64,000 nt of DNA from Rhyacichthys aspro (lineage: Eukaryota > Chordata > Actinopteri > Gobiiformes > Rhyacichthyidae): NCBI GenBank assembly GCA_036850595.1, contig CM072152.1:2064640-2128639 (forward strand), read 5' to 3'. The notes under the pieces are model-generated. The model was not told where the DNA came from. It ran no database searches and saw nothing but the letters and a program-made list of their open reading frames with translations. The position numbers and the translations under genes were made by a program. This document shows, piece by piece, positions 1 to 13,400 of this stretch (positions within the stretch are counted from its first letter, which is position 1; the number at the start of each line of letters is the position of its first letter).

Positions 1-135
1 CAAGGACATTTGTTTGTTCTACTATACAAGCTGACAAGTTTGGAAGAAAAAAAACATGTTTTCTGAATCAGCAGTTTTTAGTGTATTTTGTACAAGTACG
101 ACTCTGCTAGGGTCCAGTTTATTGGCTTATTCTAG
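1..135 (+). repeat. Dispersed repeat family R1, truncated copy
   Basis: The stretch 'acaagtttggaag' followed by 'gtgtattttgtacaa' and 'actctgctagggt' recurs at 27,650-27,850 (inverted), 45,985-46,190 and 55,690-55,860. This copy keeps only the 3' two thirds and runs off the window edge. There is no coding potential. The class (SINE or other non-autonomous element) was not determined. Confidence 0.6.
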
Positions 136-1007
136 GACCCTCTGTTTGAGCCGTAAAGTGTGTCACACACATAATCTCATTTGATAAGTCCTGGGGACAA
201 TTTCAATTTTTGAATTTTATACTCAGTTGTATTCATTATTATTTACACATATAACTTTGGCATTGCATGGTATTCTGCAAGAAGATGTTCATTGCGTATT
301 TTTAAACAGAATTGACATGATTGGTGCTCTCTCTGGAGTCAGGTGATCCTCTTAAACCAGTCATCACCTTCCATGTGACAGATGTAACAAGAATAATCTG
401 AGATACACACAGAGATGATTTAAACAAATTTAAACAACGCTGCCCCTCACTGGCACTGTGCTGGAACTACAATAACCTGTTTGTGACGTGATATATCCAT
501 GCAGAATATTAATATTGTTGCCCCTGATTCCACCTTTAACCCCACACAGTGATCGCACACATTGTTTGAGTGTGCTTAAAAAAACCTGTTTGGAAACACA
601 AACTAGGATTTACAACATAAACTAAAAGACTTAGACTGCATTAGTGAGAGACACAGTAAGAAATCAGTAGTTACAAAACCCAGATGAAACAAACAAGGAG
701 GACAATCACTACTGAACTGGATTTTGTACACAACAATGTCATAATAGTAGATAACTATGCCATCAAACTTTGTCTTAGAATAAAACAGGTGCTGAAAGTT
801 TTTTTGAAGTCCTGAATTTCCCTCAGAATCAACAAAGTAGTAATCTACTCTCTAACCTAATCTAACAAGGTCTAAACATAGGCTAGGCAAAATGACCTCA
901 AATGAATCTCTCAATTACTTAATCATTTTACCCGATTTCAATCAACAATTAAATAAGTTTGTGTTTGTTATTTTAAATGTGTTCTATTTGTCTCTATGTG
1001 ATTAAAG
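1..1007 (+). other. plekha6: plekha6 intron (5' edge of window)
   Basis: Non-coding. It ends in a pyrimidine-leaning tract and an AAG acceptor at 1005-1007, directly before the first recognisable plekha6 exon. Apart from a dispersed-repeat fragment in the first ~135 bases it is AT-rich unique sequence with no supported exon. The PH-domain exons must lie upstream of the window. Confidence 0.6.
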
Positions 1008-1463
1008 CTCGGAGACCAGTGGCACAACAGCTGACCTCAGCAGCACTATGGTAACCAAGGCCCCGGACCACCAGACCCCACAGACTAACACAGACACTCA
1101 GCCGCCCCCCCAGTCCAATGGAAACAGTCCTGAGACCCCCTCTCCCTCCACCGCCCGCTCCAGACAGGACAATACAAACAGTTTACAGACTGAGGCTCCA
1201 AGGGAGGAGGAAGAGGGGGTGTCTTCTCACCCCAAACCTCACCCAAATGGCTGGGCCCCCAACAGCACGGTCCCCAGGACCAGCGCTGCCCAGAGTCACC
1301 ACCAGGAGCGGACCGTCCCCCCTCAGGAGACAGTGGTCTTACGCAGAGGCTTTGTGCCCAGGACGGCACCAGAAAGAGTTGCCCAGAGGAGGAGCTCCAT
1401 GGCTCAGCTGCAGCAGTGGGTGAACCAGCGGCGGGGCATGGCCTCGCAGGAGGACCTGCACAG
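1008..1463 (+). CDS. plekha6: plekha6 window exon 1
   Basis: Acceptor AAG at 1005-1007, donor AG|GTGGGT at 1464. An open frame runs through the whole exon. It encodes a Pro/Thr/Ser-rich linker and the conserved RRGFVPRTAPERVAQRRSS and LQQWVNQRRG motifs. It ends in phase 2. The Met at 1048 is internal, not the gene's start. Confidence 0.85.
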
Positions 1464-4400
1464 GTGGGTCTTTGTCTTTACAGGAGTCCCACCTGTCCTG
1501 GGAAACCTGGAATATAGTTCTGCATTTCTATATTTGACAGATTTAATAACAGCTAGGCAGTTACCAATATCTTCAGCTCTCGATAGGATTCTTATTAACT
1601 GCTGTTAATTTAGGCTGCTACCCTGCACCTTGATCCACTTCAGACATCACAAAGATTGTGCATCTTTCTTTTTGAACCATAGCAAAGTTTATTATTTTGG
1701 ATCTAATCTCACTAAATGTAGGTAGAGCTCCTTCATGTGGGTTCATTATTTTTCTGAAAACTTTGGAGACAGATAAATTTGCAATTTAGAATATGTATTT
1801 TGTGTAGACATAGTAAATGCCTACATATTAAAGGTTAGAATCACAGAATAATTCACAATGCAATAACACTTTGATGCAACAACACTGTATGATATAAGAA
1901 CAAATTCCTTATAAATCCTATTAAACAAAGATTATACATTATATCATTTAGTGAACCGACTATCAAAAATATGTATGTATGTAAAGTGGAGATTGAGTCT
2001 TATTTCAATCCTACTGTCAAATGTGTACAGCACCCACTATATATAGCATATGGTGGAAACTCAGTAATATTAATTTATTTTATTCTGTTTTCAGTTCTTG
2101 TATTATCTAATTTTATTGATGTAAATTCTTCTCTCCAGTCCTTCCCGGTACTACACTTTAAACAGAGGTGTCTCGGAGTATTACGGCTACCCTGCAGGCC
2201 CCCAGTACATGGACGAGTACCCTCTATACTCTGGTGGGATGAGAGAGAGCATCTGCACGGTGTCTGCTGTGGGGGGCTACGACCAGCGCTGGAGCGTGGA
2301 GGACAAGCGCCGCTCGCTCAGAGATGGCCCTCAACAGCTCTACGGACCCCCCATGATGAGGGACTCCTGGGGGCCACAGCACTACGGGATGGAAACGTCA
2401 ATGAGGCGTCTATCCATCCAGCCTCGCTCTCGATCTGTGCCCAGGTCACCCTCCTCGTCCTCAGGGGGACTGTATTCCCCGGTGCCCCCCAACTACGTTT
2501 CCCCAGCTCGGTCCCCATCCACGCGCTTTGATCACGACACGGGCCGGATGAGGGACGACCACATTTACGCGGACCCCTCTGTTTACAGCCTGCGGAGGTC
2601 TCTCAGTTCTCCAAAGGTCAGACATACACAGGATAAACTAGTTGCTCTCAGATTAGAGCAACACGTGTCGTTTTCAGGATATGTGCTTTCTAAAGTCCGC
2701 TGTTCATCAAAGACATACTGTATCTAAGCATTTGTTTTTAAGTAGATGGTTAGAATGCCTCAAATAAAAATATTTTTGATGTAGTGCAGGGCTCCCAAAA
2801 TATTGGACCACGTTCCTGGTTTAGACAGACCTCATTCAACTGCTTTAAGAGGTAGATGAGAAGGGGTTTTGATGGGTGCTACAAAACAATGTGATATAAC
2901 TTGAGAAAAATGCTAGGCTGCAACTCAAAGTTCTTCACTGGAACTGGTACGCTGAATGATGTGTCTAAAAATTGGGTCATTATTTTGAGGCACAATGTAT
3001 TACACAGTGTTGCTTTAAACTGAGATGGTTTAGTGCAGATACTCTCTCAAAGGGGAGATTGTCATCCAAATAGATTCATCACTTTACATTTGGTCTATAA
3101 AATAATTTGCATGATTACCCTACGTGTGCTAAAATATGCTATATAAAACAGTTGTACACTCATTCATTTTACACCACTAACAAACTACCCTTCCTTCTTT
3201 CCTTCACTCTTTCCTTCCTTCCTTCACTCCTTCTTTCACTCCTTCCCTTCTTCAGTATGACTTCCCTGGCAGTAGGAGGTCCCTAAGCCAAGGCCTGTAC
3301 CACTGCAGCTACCCCGTTTCCCCCTCTATTCACTGTAAAATGGTATGTGCCACTGCCTTACCTACTAATTATCTACTAATGTTAGTCTGTTATGTTTGTT
3401 CTAGCTGAGCTTTGCCCTTTGCCTTTATCCATTGCTCTTCTCTGCTCTCTTCTTAAGATCATGTTTTATGCTCTAATATTCATGTACGTATAGCTCTTAA
3501 TTGAAAATAATAATTGCAAAAATTTAGCATGTTTTGTGGTTCTTCTGTAGTGAAAAAAATTAAGCAAGGTGTGATTATATTGGAAAATTCTCAGGATTTC
3601 ACTTATAAGCTTTGGGAGAACAAGGATACGCATGACCAAAACTAATTTATTTGTTTGATAAAATATATTGATAGCCAAACAACTGATGTCTGAAATCAGT
3701 GGCTATTTCCAAATTCATTTTTTTTCCTGGAATTGTTTTCTTTTAGATGCGGCTGAGTATTTTGCCCTCAGTTTTGTCTCCAGGAAATCAAAAGCTTGCT
3801 CTAAAAGCATGCTTCATAAATGTTTTGATGATGATAAAAATATATAATAAGAAAGAGCAGCGGTTAATAAGTGCAGTAAAGGTGCTGTAGAACCACTTCT
3901 GGCCCTCCCTGTGAGGTACGTCTATATTTATTGCCCCAATTCACCCTCCATCTCCTTGATGCATTCTTTTATGACTGCATATGTTTGGTCCTATACCTTT
4001 TTATTAGAAATTATGTTATGTCCACATTTTATCACTGCCTCAAAGCTTCCAGGGGCACACAGGTGGTGGGTTGGTGATGTGTACTCTGCTGATGATCATA
4101 TTAATGGTGTTGCTTTGTCGAGCTGGAGCCAACTGTGCTTTGTTTGTTGTCTGTCTCTGTTTTGTGTCTGCTGCTTTGCTGCTGCTTGGCTCAGGATGAC
4201 ATTTTAGACTTCCAGCTCCAGCGCAGTCTGGACTATCTGGATCAGCAGGTGGGAATTGTGCACACTCAGAAAGACAGCTGCTGTACATGTTCATGACCTT
4301 TTTAGATTTACAATAGGAGGATTTCATTCATTATGTTTTACACATTATACCCTGAAACAAATATTGTTATATACATATCATCTCCCACATTCATGTGTCT

Positions 4401-7400
4401 CTGTGTTAGTATTTAATAGAGAAATGTGAAGATGATTGGTCAAACCAGTCAAAAGTGACCGAGAATTCTTGTTCACTTTTGCTTGTGACCAACATTGGTT
4501 GTTGTCTGGATCTGATAAAAAATAAAATTGGATTCTGTTCACACACATAAACCAGTGTGAATTGACCAAATGAGATTATATATTTCTTAAGTACATATTG
4601 ATGCTCACGTGTAGCGTTTGATTTGTTTTGACCTAATTCTTTGGTACAATCTAAATTCTGGTTCCTCTTGTTTCAGGTGCCTCCATACCATGATCCCTAC
4701 AGCAGAGAGCTACACCCCACACTCAAACTCAATGAAATCGAAACAAGTGTAAGGGACATTTTTGGGTGTTTTGACACCGTGTTTGGTGTGGTTAAAATGG
4801 ACACAGTGTAGTTGCTCTGTGATTGCTGTTTACTTGGATAAGTGTAAATGCTCCAAACGAACCTCAGAGCCCCCAAACATCCTCCGAGACCCTTTCAAAA
4901 CAGAGGTCTGGGTTCACTTCCAACTGAACTCTGGTACAGTTTGAACAGAACCCCAAGCGGAACACAGACAAGGCCAAACAAGAAGAGCCTCATAAACAGG
5001 CGCGTAAACGTCATGTAACTTTTAACTTTCCAAGACCGGAAAAACAAACAAACAACTAAAACAATATTAACCATCAACTAAACAAAATGAGCAGAGGGCA
5101 AACATGGAGCACTGAGGAGGTACTTTGCTTTATCGTTGTTGTCTTTTCATTGTTTGTCTTTGTCTTTATAGTTGTTAACAGCACCTTTAGAGTGTTTCTG
5201 GAGAAAGGTCTTGTTATTTGTTGTTTGGCGCCTTTTAAAATGCCAGTTGTGAACACTGTGAACACCGGGTGGACTGAAGTAAATTGATAATTTGCTGTTT
5301 TGTTCCAAAATTAAGCGGCAGCGTGAAAACACAACTTTACATTAATTACCTGAACATCATGCTTCGCACTTAGTAGAGGGGTTACTACTAAATGATTAAA
5401 TATGTCATAAAATAGAACCACTAATATATGAGCTTTTGTCTCACACAGAAACTGCTGGGTCGACTGTGTGAGCAGAACCGTTTCCTAAAGGACCAAGAGT
5501 CTCTCGTCCACAGACTGAGAATGGACAAGGTACATCCATAATTACTATTCATTTATTTATTTATTTGCATTCTGTATTACAAATTACTAGTTTAGGTGGT
5601 AACGACTATGAAAATATATTTGTAATTATTGTAAATTATGAGTTAGTTCCCAGCCATGAACTAGTTCCAGATGTTGGTTTTACCAGACAATGCAGAAAAG
5701 AGTCTTGAAATGATAATCTACTAGAAACCCAAGAGACCCAAGATCAGTACTTGGTGTAAAATGCCGCTGTAAAGCTACTGTCTGACAATTTGTCTTTTTG
5801 ATGGACGTGTTGTGTCTACAGGACAGTCTGGAGGATGCACTTCTGTCCACTCACCAGGAGATGGAGCTGCACCACCACCAGCCTCTGGCCATGGAGAAAC
5901 TGCAGTTCAAGAAGGAGACTCTGCAAAACCAGCTCATTAACATCAGAGGGGAGCTCTCACAGGCCTCCAGTGTAAGGCTCAGATACATATTATATACATG
6001 GTCACATTTATTCCTTTTATAAGGTGCATTTCTAATATTCAGATTCATCTCAGAGCTGCATACGGTATATGGTCCATATATTCCACCACATTTTCTATAA
6101 TAGTTTCTTTTGGCCTGTGAAATTACAGGTGGAGTGGAGTCTTGATAATACACCAGATACATGCTTTCCATCGTGTGAAATGAAGTGAATTGAGTTGTGA
6201 AATTTTAACTCTACATGTTTAAATTGTTAGCTGTTCTTGGTTTAACCCCTACATTTTCTGCAAAGCTAAGGAGGGTCACTTTCTCATTTTGAGGGAAAAC
6301 AAAATTACCCACCCCATTCTGAACATGTAGTTTTAGATAAAGTTGTATTAGACAAAGAGGGCTTGTGATTTGTTTAATATTTCCCTAACATTATGTTCTA
6401 GGCATTAACCACTGCCCGTATGGAGTTTGAGGCTCTGGAGGATGAGGCCAATGCTATTCATGGAGATCTGTGGGAGCAGCTGAACGCCGGGGGCCAGGTA
6501 CTACTCCTAAAAAAAATCTTAAGTTATCTTAAATTTTCTTTCATTTCCTTTTCTCCTTCTGTTTGATTTTTGTGTACATGTTACTACATATGAACCACAA
6601 CACTTGTAAACTGGTAAACATAGATATTATCAATTCTTACAAAGTTAAGCAGTTACATCCAGCTAATTGATTTGGCTGTGAGATTTTAGAGGTTTTCTCT
6701 GAAATGTATTAACATCGATCAGTCAAATGTTTGCAGCATTTTGCATATCACTTATTGTACAGCCCTGTTTTGTCACACAGAAAAGGCATCACTGTAATCT
6801 CTACTGTCTTTTGTGGCTGTCATCTCCATTAAGACATCTTTATTGAAAACCTATCATTTCCATTTCCATAAATCTTACCTCTTCACCTCACATTTATTTG
6901 AGTTTCTTATTTACCTTTGTTCTCTATGTTTTCTGCAGAGTGCCCTGGTTCGTAATCACATCCAGAAGGAGTTTTGGAGAGTTCAAGATGTTTTAGAAGC
7001 ACTTCATAAGAATAACTCATCTCGAGGCACGAACACAGCCAAGCACAAAGGTAACACAGTGGTTGACAAACTGTGATTAGAGGCAGAATAAAAATAATAA
7101 AAGCAGAAGAAAAAACACTTGAAATAAAGATGTTTTAAACCCCTTGAAGCCAGTATCAGTCATTATCTGCAAACAGCACAACAAACAGATTCCGTCTTTT
7201 CAAGCTAATTTTGTTAGCATGTTTTGATAAGTGTCAGATTATGTATGTTTACGTTTGTTTTCTCTTAGTCAGTACACAGCACACTGTTACAACTGGGCTA
7301 GCTCTATGTTCAGCTGCTGTGGTCTGTAGCAGCCAGGAAACAGAGACAACAGCAAAAATGAAGCAAGGTGTATAAGAAAGATCTTCATATAAATAAAATC

Positions 7401-10400
7401 TCGTCACCCTTGATGAATTTTGAAAGGGGGGGACTAGAAGTTTTGTGGTAATAGAAATACACTCTACATTAGCTTTTTGTGTTTCAACCCACTTTTTTAG
7501 TGGTAACACTGTTCTCTTGTAACTTTTTTTCTTTTCTGTCTCTTGCAGTGGTCAGTGGTGGCTCCTTTAGCACCAATAGTCCTGCCAGTCCTCTAAGCTC
7601 AGTAAGCCTGACCAGTCCACTCAGCCCCTTCTCCCCACTGCCTGGCTCCCAGACCCCCCCTTCTAAACACCCCGAGGTAAGAACCAGCTGCACCCACCCC
7701 AGGCCTGACACCGGCTTGTGCTTAGATTCGAGAACCCTTCCCAAAATGCGTAGGAACTCTGTCCCTAAACCTCGACCAAAGTCCTGTATAGTCCCTCAGA
7801 GTGAGCCCAAACCCAGGCCGAGACCCAGAAGTTACAAAGAGCCTGACAAAAACCTACCTGCCGTGGTTTTAGAGAGTTTTAGGCTGCCCTTGGGTCGATT
7901 ACAGCCTGCAATAGAAGAATCCAATATTAATTCCAGGGATCACCAAAACTTTGAGCAGTGTGTAACAGCAGCAGCCTCATCTGAAAAACAAAGAGTGCAA
8001 AGCCAGTATTTCAAATCCAACAGTCTTCAGTCCGACACAGTCCAGGCCCATGCTCCTGGTTGTGTGTACAGCAGATATTCAAACGCCCTGCAGCTTAAGG
8101 ACTCCTACCAGACTGATGTTCTAGACCCCATTCCCGAGATTTATCCTGTCTCAGTCATCTGTGTTAAAAAGAACTTCCCGGAAGCTTCTCATGTGATATA
8201 TTCCCCAGTAAGCAGCCCGCAAACTCAACCCAAAAAGGGCCCACAGAAAGTCTTCATGCAGACACATCTTTAACAGGTTTACTTCACAACAAAATGCATT
8301 ATATAAATATATTAAAGTATTTTTGCCATATTAATATTCAAAATGAGGGTTTCTAAATTCATTATAATAACAAAAAAAATATTGCCCAAACGAATAATTT
8401 TTCAATGTTATCACTTAATATAGAATGAAAAGGAAGTTTGATATAAGTTTAGTCAGGTTTATTTAAGAAAAACAAACATGTCAACACTTTTATTCTAGAC
8501 TATAATTCACAGTTTATACCCTGTTCATTTCAGTTCAAGACCTGACACTATTATATATACAGACTGTGGTTAATATTCTAATATACTGCAACCAGTGGCC
8601 AGTCAAATTTTGGAAAAACTTTGGTGCAAATGTAAACTCCACACCAACTGAACACACATTAAATCCTTTTGTCATGTCAGGATCAGTGTATGTGAGTAAA
8701 ATAAGCATATCTCTTGCAACACAGAAATAGGAAATCTTATAAATATTTAATCCATTTTCAGCTGCTGAAGATAACACCAGTTACAGATGCATGCAATAAG
8801 TATATTCAACTCAGCTGCCAGCAGTCTTTTATCTTCTAATAATTCAGTCTGAACACTGAGCAGACACATCTTTTGGTTTATGTACAGAATAAATGAGCAC
8901 ATTTATTTCAAATAGATTTGTAACTTTGTTAAATTATCTTGCTCAAACATTTCACATTCATATCCTTTAAGCTTCTTTGTACTCTTTTTTTTTCTTTCTT
9001 TTAAGTCTGTCATGTTTTAATTTTCTGCTGAGTCATGCTCTGACTGTGCCCGGCTTATTATCTTGCTGTTATTCTTCCTCCTGCTTCCCTTCTCTTCCTC
9101 CTCCTCTTCCTCCTCCTCTTATGCCTGACGCTGAGCCAGGAGTGTGTCCCCCCCAGACCCCCCCTCCCTAAGTCCTACTACCCCCTGGAGTCCTCCCCCA
9201 GCTTCCCCCCCTCCACCCCACCCCTGTCCCGGGACAGTGCTGCCTGGCTCTTGGCCTTCTCTGACGCTGAAGATCCTTACATCACAAAGGTATTCAGCCC
9301 TTTCTGCCTCTGCCGAGTTAACTCATCCCAGGAGTGTTTCATACATCTCATGCCCTTTTACAGTAGATATAAGTATGATATGTGTAACAGAGGAGCACTA
9401 AAGAGGTCATAACTTAAATGCCAATACAAAATAAATTGTTTGTAATCCTCTTTTAAATGTAAAATCTGACTCAGGGCTGACTTTAAGTCCTACTTTCTTC
9501 TTGGCTTTTTCTGTCTTTCTGTTGCCTTAAGTGCCTTTTATTAAGTCTAATAAAATCAACAAAGGTCTGAGCCCCCATTTGGAATATTTGTGTCAAACCT
9601 TATGCTCTCATTTAGTGCTTTACTGGGTCAAACTTTTATTCACTTCTTGTTCATATTTGATTCAAGGGAGTTTACTCTGCACTCTACACCATGTTCTTTG
9701 TATTTAATGTAAATTGTTTTATTATTTTATTTAATTGATTAACAGTGAGCTGTAGATAATTACTCCTAACTTATAAAATCTGATTCATATCCCTCCTGAC
9801 ATTTCATTACCCATTTGTTTTCTGTCTCAAATTAGGATAAATTTTCTTGCTCCGTCATTTTGCCACCTTTTACCCCTTCAACTAACCCCTTCCCCAAATT
9901 CAAGTAACAAAAATTAAAAATGCTTGTTTTTCATTTGTTGTTTTTTTTATTCTTACAGAACATGAGTGATACAGAGGATGCAGCCCAGGACAGACAATCC
10001 TCCATGAATAAAGGTACCAGATCAGAGTTAAAACAACTGTTCTGTTCACCATAAATGGCATTTGCGCATTTAAAAATAATTTAGACTGTTAAGAGATTAC
10101 ATTCATATGATTTTATCAGATAATTTAACCCATACAGTATTTGAAATCTGACAATTGTGATGTAAACAAAACGTGAAAATGGTGTGTTATTGTTGCTGTC
10201 CTTCACCAAATAAATCTTTTGTATCTCTCATCAGTGGGCATTGTTCCTCCTCGGACCAAGTCTCCCACAGGCGAGTCTAAGAGCAAAACGATTGGAGGAT
10301 CGCGGTACCGTAGCAGAGCCCACAACGGAATCTCAAGGGTATGTCGACATGAAACGCTCAATTTCACTTCACAGGACATCATTTACAAAGTAAACATATG

Positions 10401-13400
10401 CACTGCCTCTGTCAGCCTTGAGTAAACCAACAGTAACAGTAGTAAACTGGAGGAGATATTGTCATTAATTCCACAGAGGTGCGTCACAGTGCTTTACTAA
10501 GTCTCCTGTCTACTTTATTAACATTAGTTAGTGCCATAGCTCACACAATAACATCATGTTTATTAAAGCAGATTTCTCCATTAGGGCAAGCACATAAGGA
10601 GTCTGTGTCTTTACTTCACCTTTCTCCAGGAGCGTCCAAAGAGCGCTGTGTTTCCAGCAGAGGTCAAGTCTAAAATGAGTGTGGAGGAGCAGAATCAACG
10701 ACTACGACGAAACTTGAGCAAGAGGCAGAGTCTGAACCTGTCAGGCCACAACTACAAAGTGGTAAGAGACATGAAAGAACTTGGCTTAAATATGTTTTTA
10801 CAACAGCTTGAGCTGTCACTATTACTTCAATGCTTCAGTCTATGGTTTTAGATAAACAAGGCTGCCCTAACAAAAGCAGAAGAATACTCAGAATAATTGT
10901 GTATGTGAAGTAAATCTTAATGAGGATTAAATTTTGGTCTGTTGGTCCATTAATGTGAGAATGCTGTCCTGAATCATCAAGAAAAAAGTGGACAAGAATC
11001 ATATAAAGAGTGGTTGTGTTTGCAGGTGCCCAGACGACTGACGGCTCATGAGATTGATATCAAAGACCTGGAGGCAGCAGTGCGAGGTGAGGGACTGGAG
11101 TCTCCGAGTGAAGAGATCGCTCGCCTCAGAAGGCTACAGGTGGAGCCAGAACTCTACGACCAGGTACAAACATTACACATCAATAGCCTCTTTTTTATGT
11201 AACACATTTACTCCTTCCTATTCAATCCATGGTACAACTCAGGGGTTGTGGGGTTCTTAACACCTACATACATGTAGACTTCTGCACTAAAATTATTTCA
11301 GTTCAATTCCAGTCAGGTTTTCATTAGGTTCAAACTGTGAATTCCCACTGGACTGTGTTAATACTCAGAAATCCCTGCCCTGCACATCACCTACTAATAT
11401 CATTAACGTTTTATACCTTTTAACTTAAATGTTAATGATAGTCAGGCATAGTTTTGCTTGAGTGTATATTTTTTATTGTGTAGAAAAGAAAATGGCATTA
11501 TCAACACTGTGTCAATTGCATGTTTGCCGGTCCACTGCTCCTGGACTATTTTTCATTTCTGTCCAAATGCATACTCTGTTTTTTGTTTATATCTGATCTA
11601 TTTGTATTTGAGCAGGTTCTGGCTGCTGAGAGTCTGCTGGAGGCAGACGATAGTGTTCCTCTCAGCGCTGAAGAACAGCAGGAGAAGCAGAGGAAACTAG
11701 AGCGGATCAGAACCCTTATTGCCAAATCAAAGTAGGTTTTCATATTAAAGAATAAAACTATACAGTCATGGCCGAAATTATTGGCACCCCTGGAATTTTT
11801 CCAGAAAATGCACCATTTCTCCTAGAAGACTATTGCAATTACAAATGTTTTGGTATACACATGTTTATTTCCTTTATGTGCATTGGATCAACACCAAAAA
11901 AGCAGGAAAAAAAAGACAAATTTCACACATCATTTCACAAAAAACTCAAAAACTGGGTCGGACAAAATTATTGGCACCCTCAACTTAATATTTGGTTGCA
12001 CACCCTTTGGAAGAAATAACTGAAACCAATCGCTTCCTATAACCATCAACAAGCTTGTTACACCTCTCAACTGGAATTTCAACCACTCTTCTTTTGCAAA
12101 CTGCTCAAGGTCTTTCAGATTTGAAGGGTGCCTTCTCCCAACAGCAATTTTTAGATCTCTGTGTTCAGTCGGATTTAGATCCGGACTCATTGCTGGCCAC
12201 TTCAGAACTCTCCAGCGCTTTCTAATCAACCATTTCTGAGTGCTTTTAGAGGTATGTTTCGGGTCATTGTCCTGCTGGAACACCCATGACCTCTGATGCA
12301 GACCCAGCTTTCTGACACCAAAATCTTTTGGTAGTCTTCAGATTTCATGATGCCTTGCACAGTCAAGGCACCCTGTGCCAGAGGCAGCAAAACATCCCCA
12401 AAACATCATTGAACCTCCACCATGTTTGACTGTAGGTACTGTGTTCTTTTCTTTGTGGGCCTCATTCCGTTTTCTGTAAACAGTAGAATGATGTGCTTTA
12501 CCAAAACGCTCTACCTTGGTCTCATCTGTCCGTTCTTCCAGAAAGATTTTGGCTTCCTCAAGTACATTTTGGCAAACTCCAGTCTGGATTTTTTATGTTT
12601 CTGTGTCAGCAGAGGGGTCCTCCTGGGTCTCCTGCCATAGCGTTTCATTTCGTTCAGACGTCGACGGATAGTTCGAGCTGACACTGTTGCACCCTGAGTC
12701 TGCAGAACAGCTTGAATTTGTTTAGAAGTTGATCGGGGCTGTTTATCCACCATTCGGACTATCCTACGTTGTTGTCTTTTATCAACTTTTCTCTTCTGTC
12801 CACGTCCAGGGAGATTAGCTACAGTGCCATGTGTTGTAAACTTCTTGATTATGTTGCACACAGTGGACAAAGGAACATGTAGATCTCTCGAGATTGACTT
12901 GTAGCCTTGAGATTGTTGATATTTTTCCACTATTTCTGTTGTCAAATCCTCAGACAATTCTCTGCTCTTCTTTCTGTTTTCCATGCTTAGTGTGGTGTAC
13001 ACAGACATACAACAGAAAGGTTGAGTCAACTTTTCTCCATTTTAAGTCAGGTATGATATTGCTATATTGCCAGCACCTGTTTCTTGTCACACGTGAGTTT
13101 AAACAAGCATCATATGCTTGAATTTTGAAAAGGTGCCAATAATTTTGTCCAACCCAGTTTTTGAGTTTTTTGTGAAATGATGTCAAATTTGTCTTTTTTC
13201 CTGCTTTTTTGGTGTTGATCCAATGCACATAAAGGAAATAAACATGTGTATACCAAAATATTTCTAAGTGCAATAGTCTTCTAGGAGAAATGGTGCATTT
13301 TCTGGAAAAATTCCAGGGGTGCCAATAATTTTGGCCATGACTGTGCATATACTAGTCATCACAGAGTCATGAACTAAACCAGTAATAACATAATATGCTG

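Noticed and set aside
7484..7744. Minus-strand ORF opposite plekha6 exon 10
   Set aside because: Antisense shadow of the Ser/Pro-rich coding exon.
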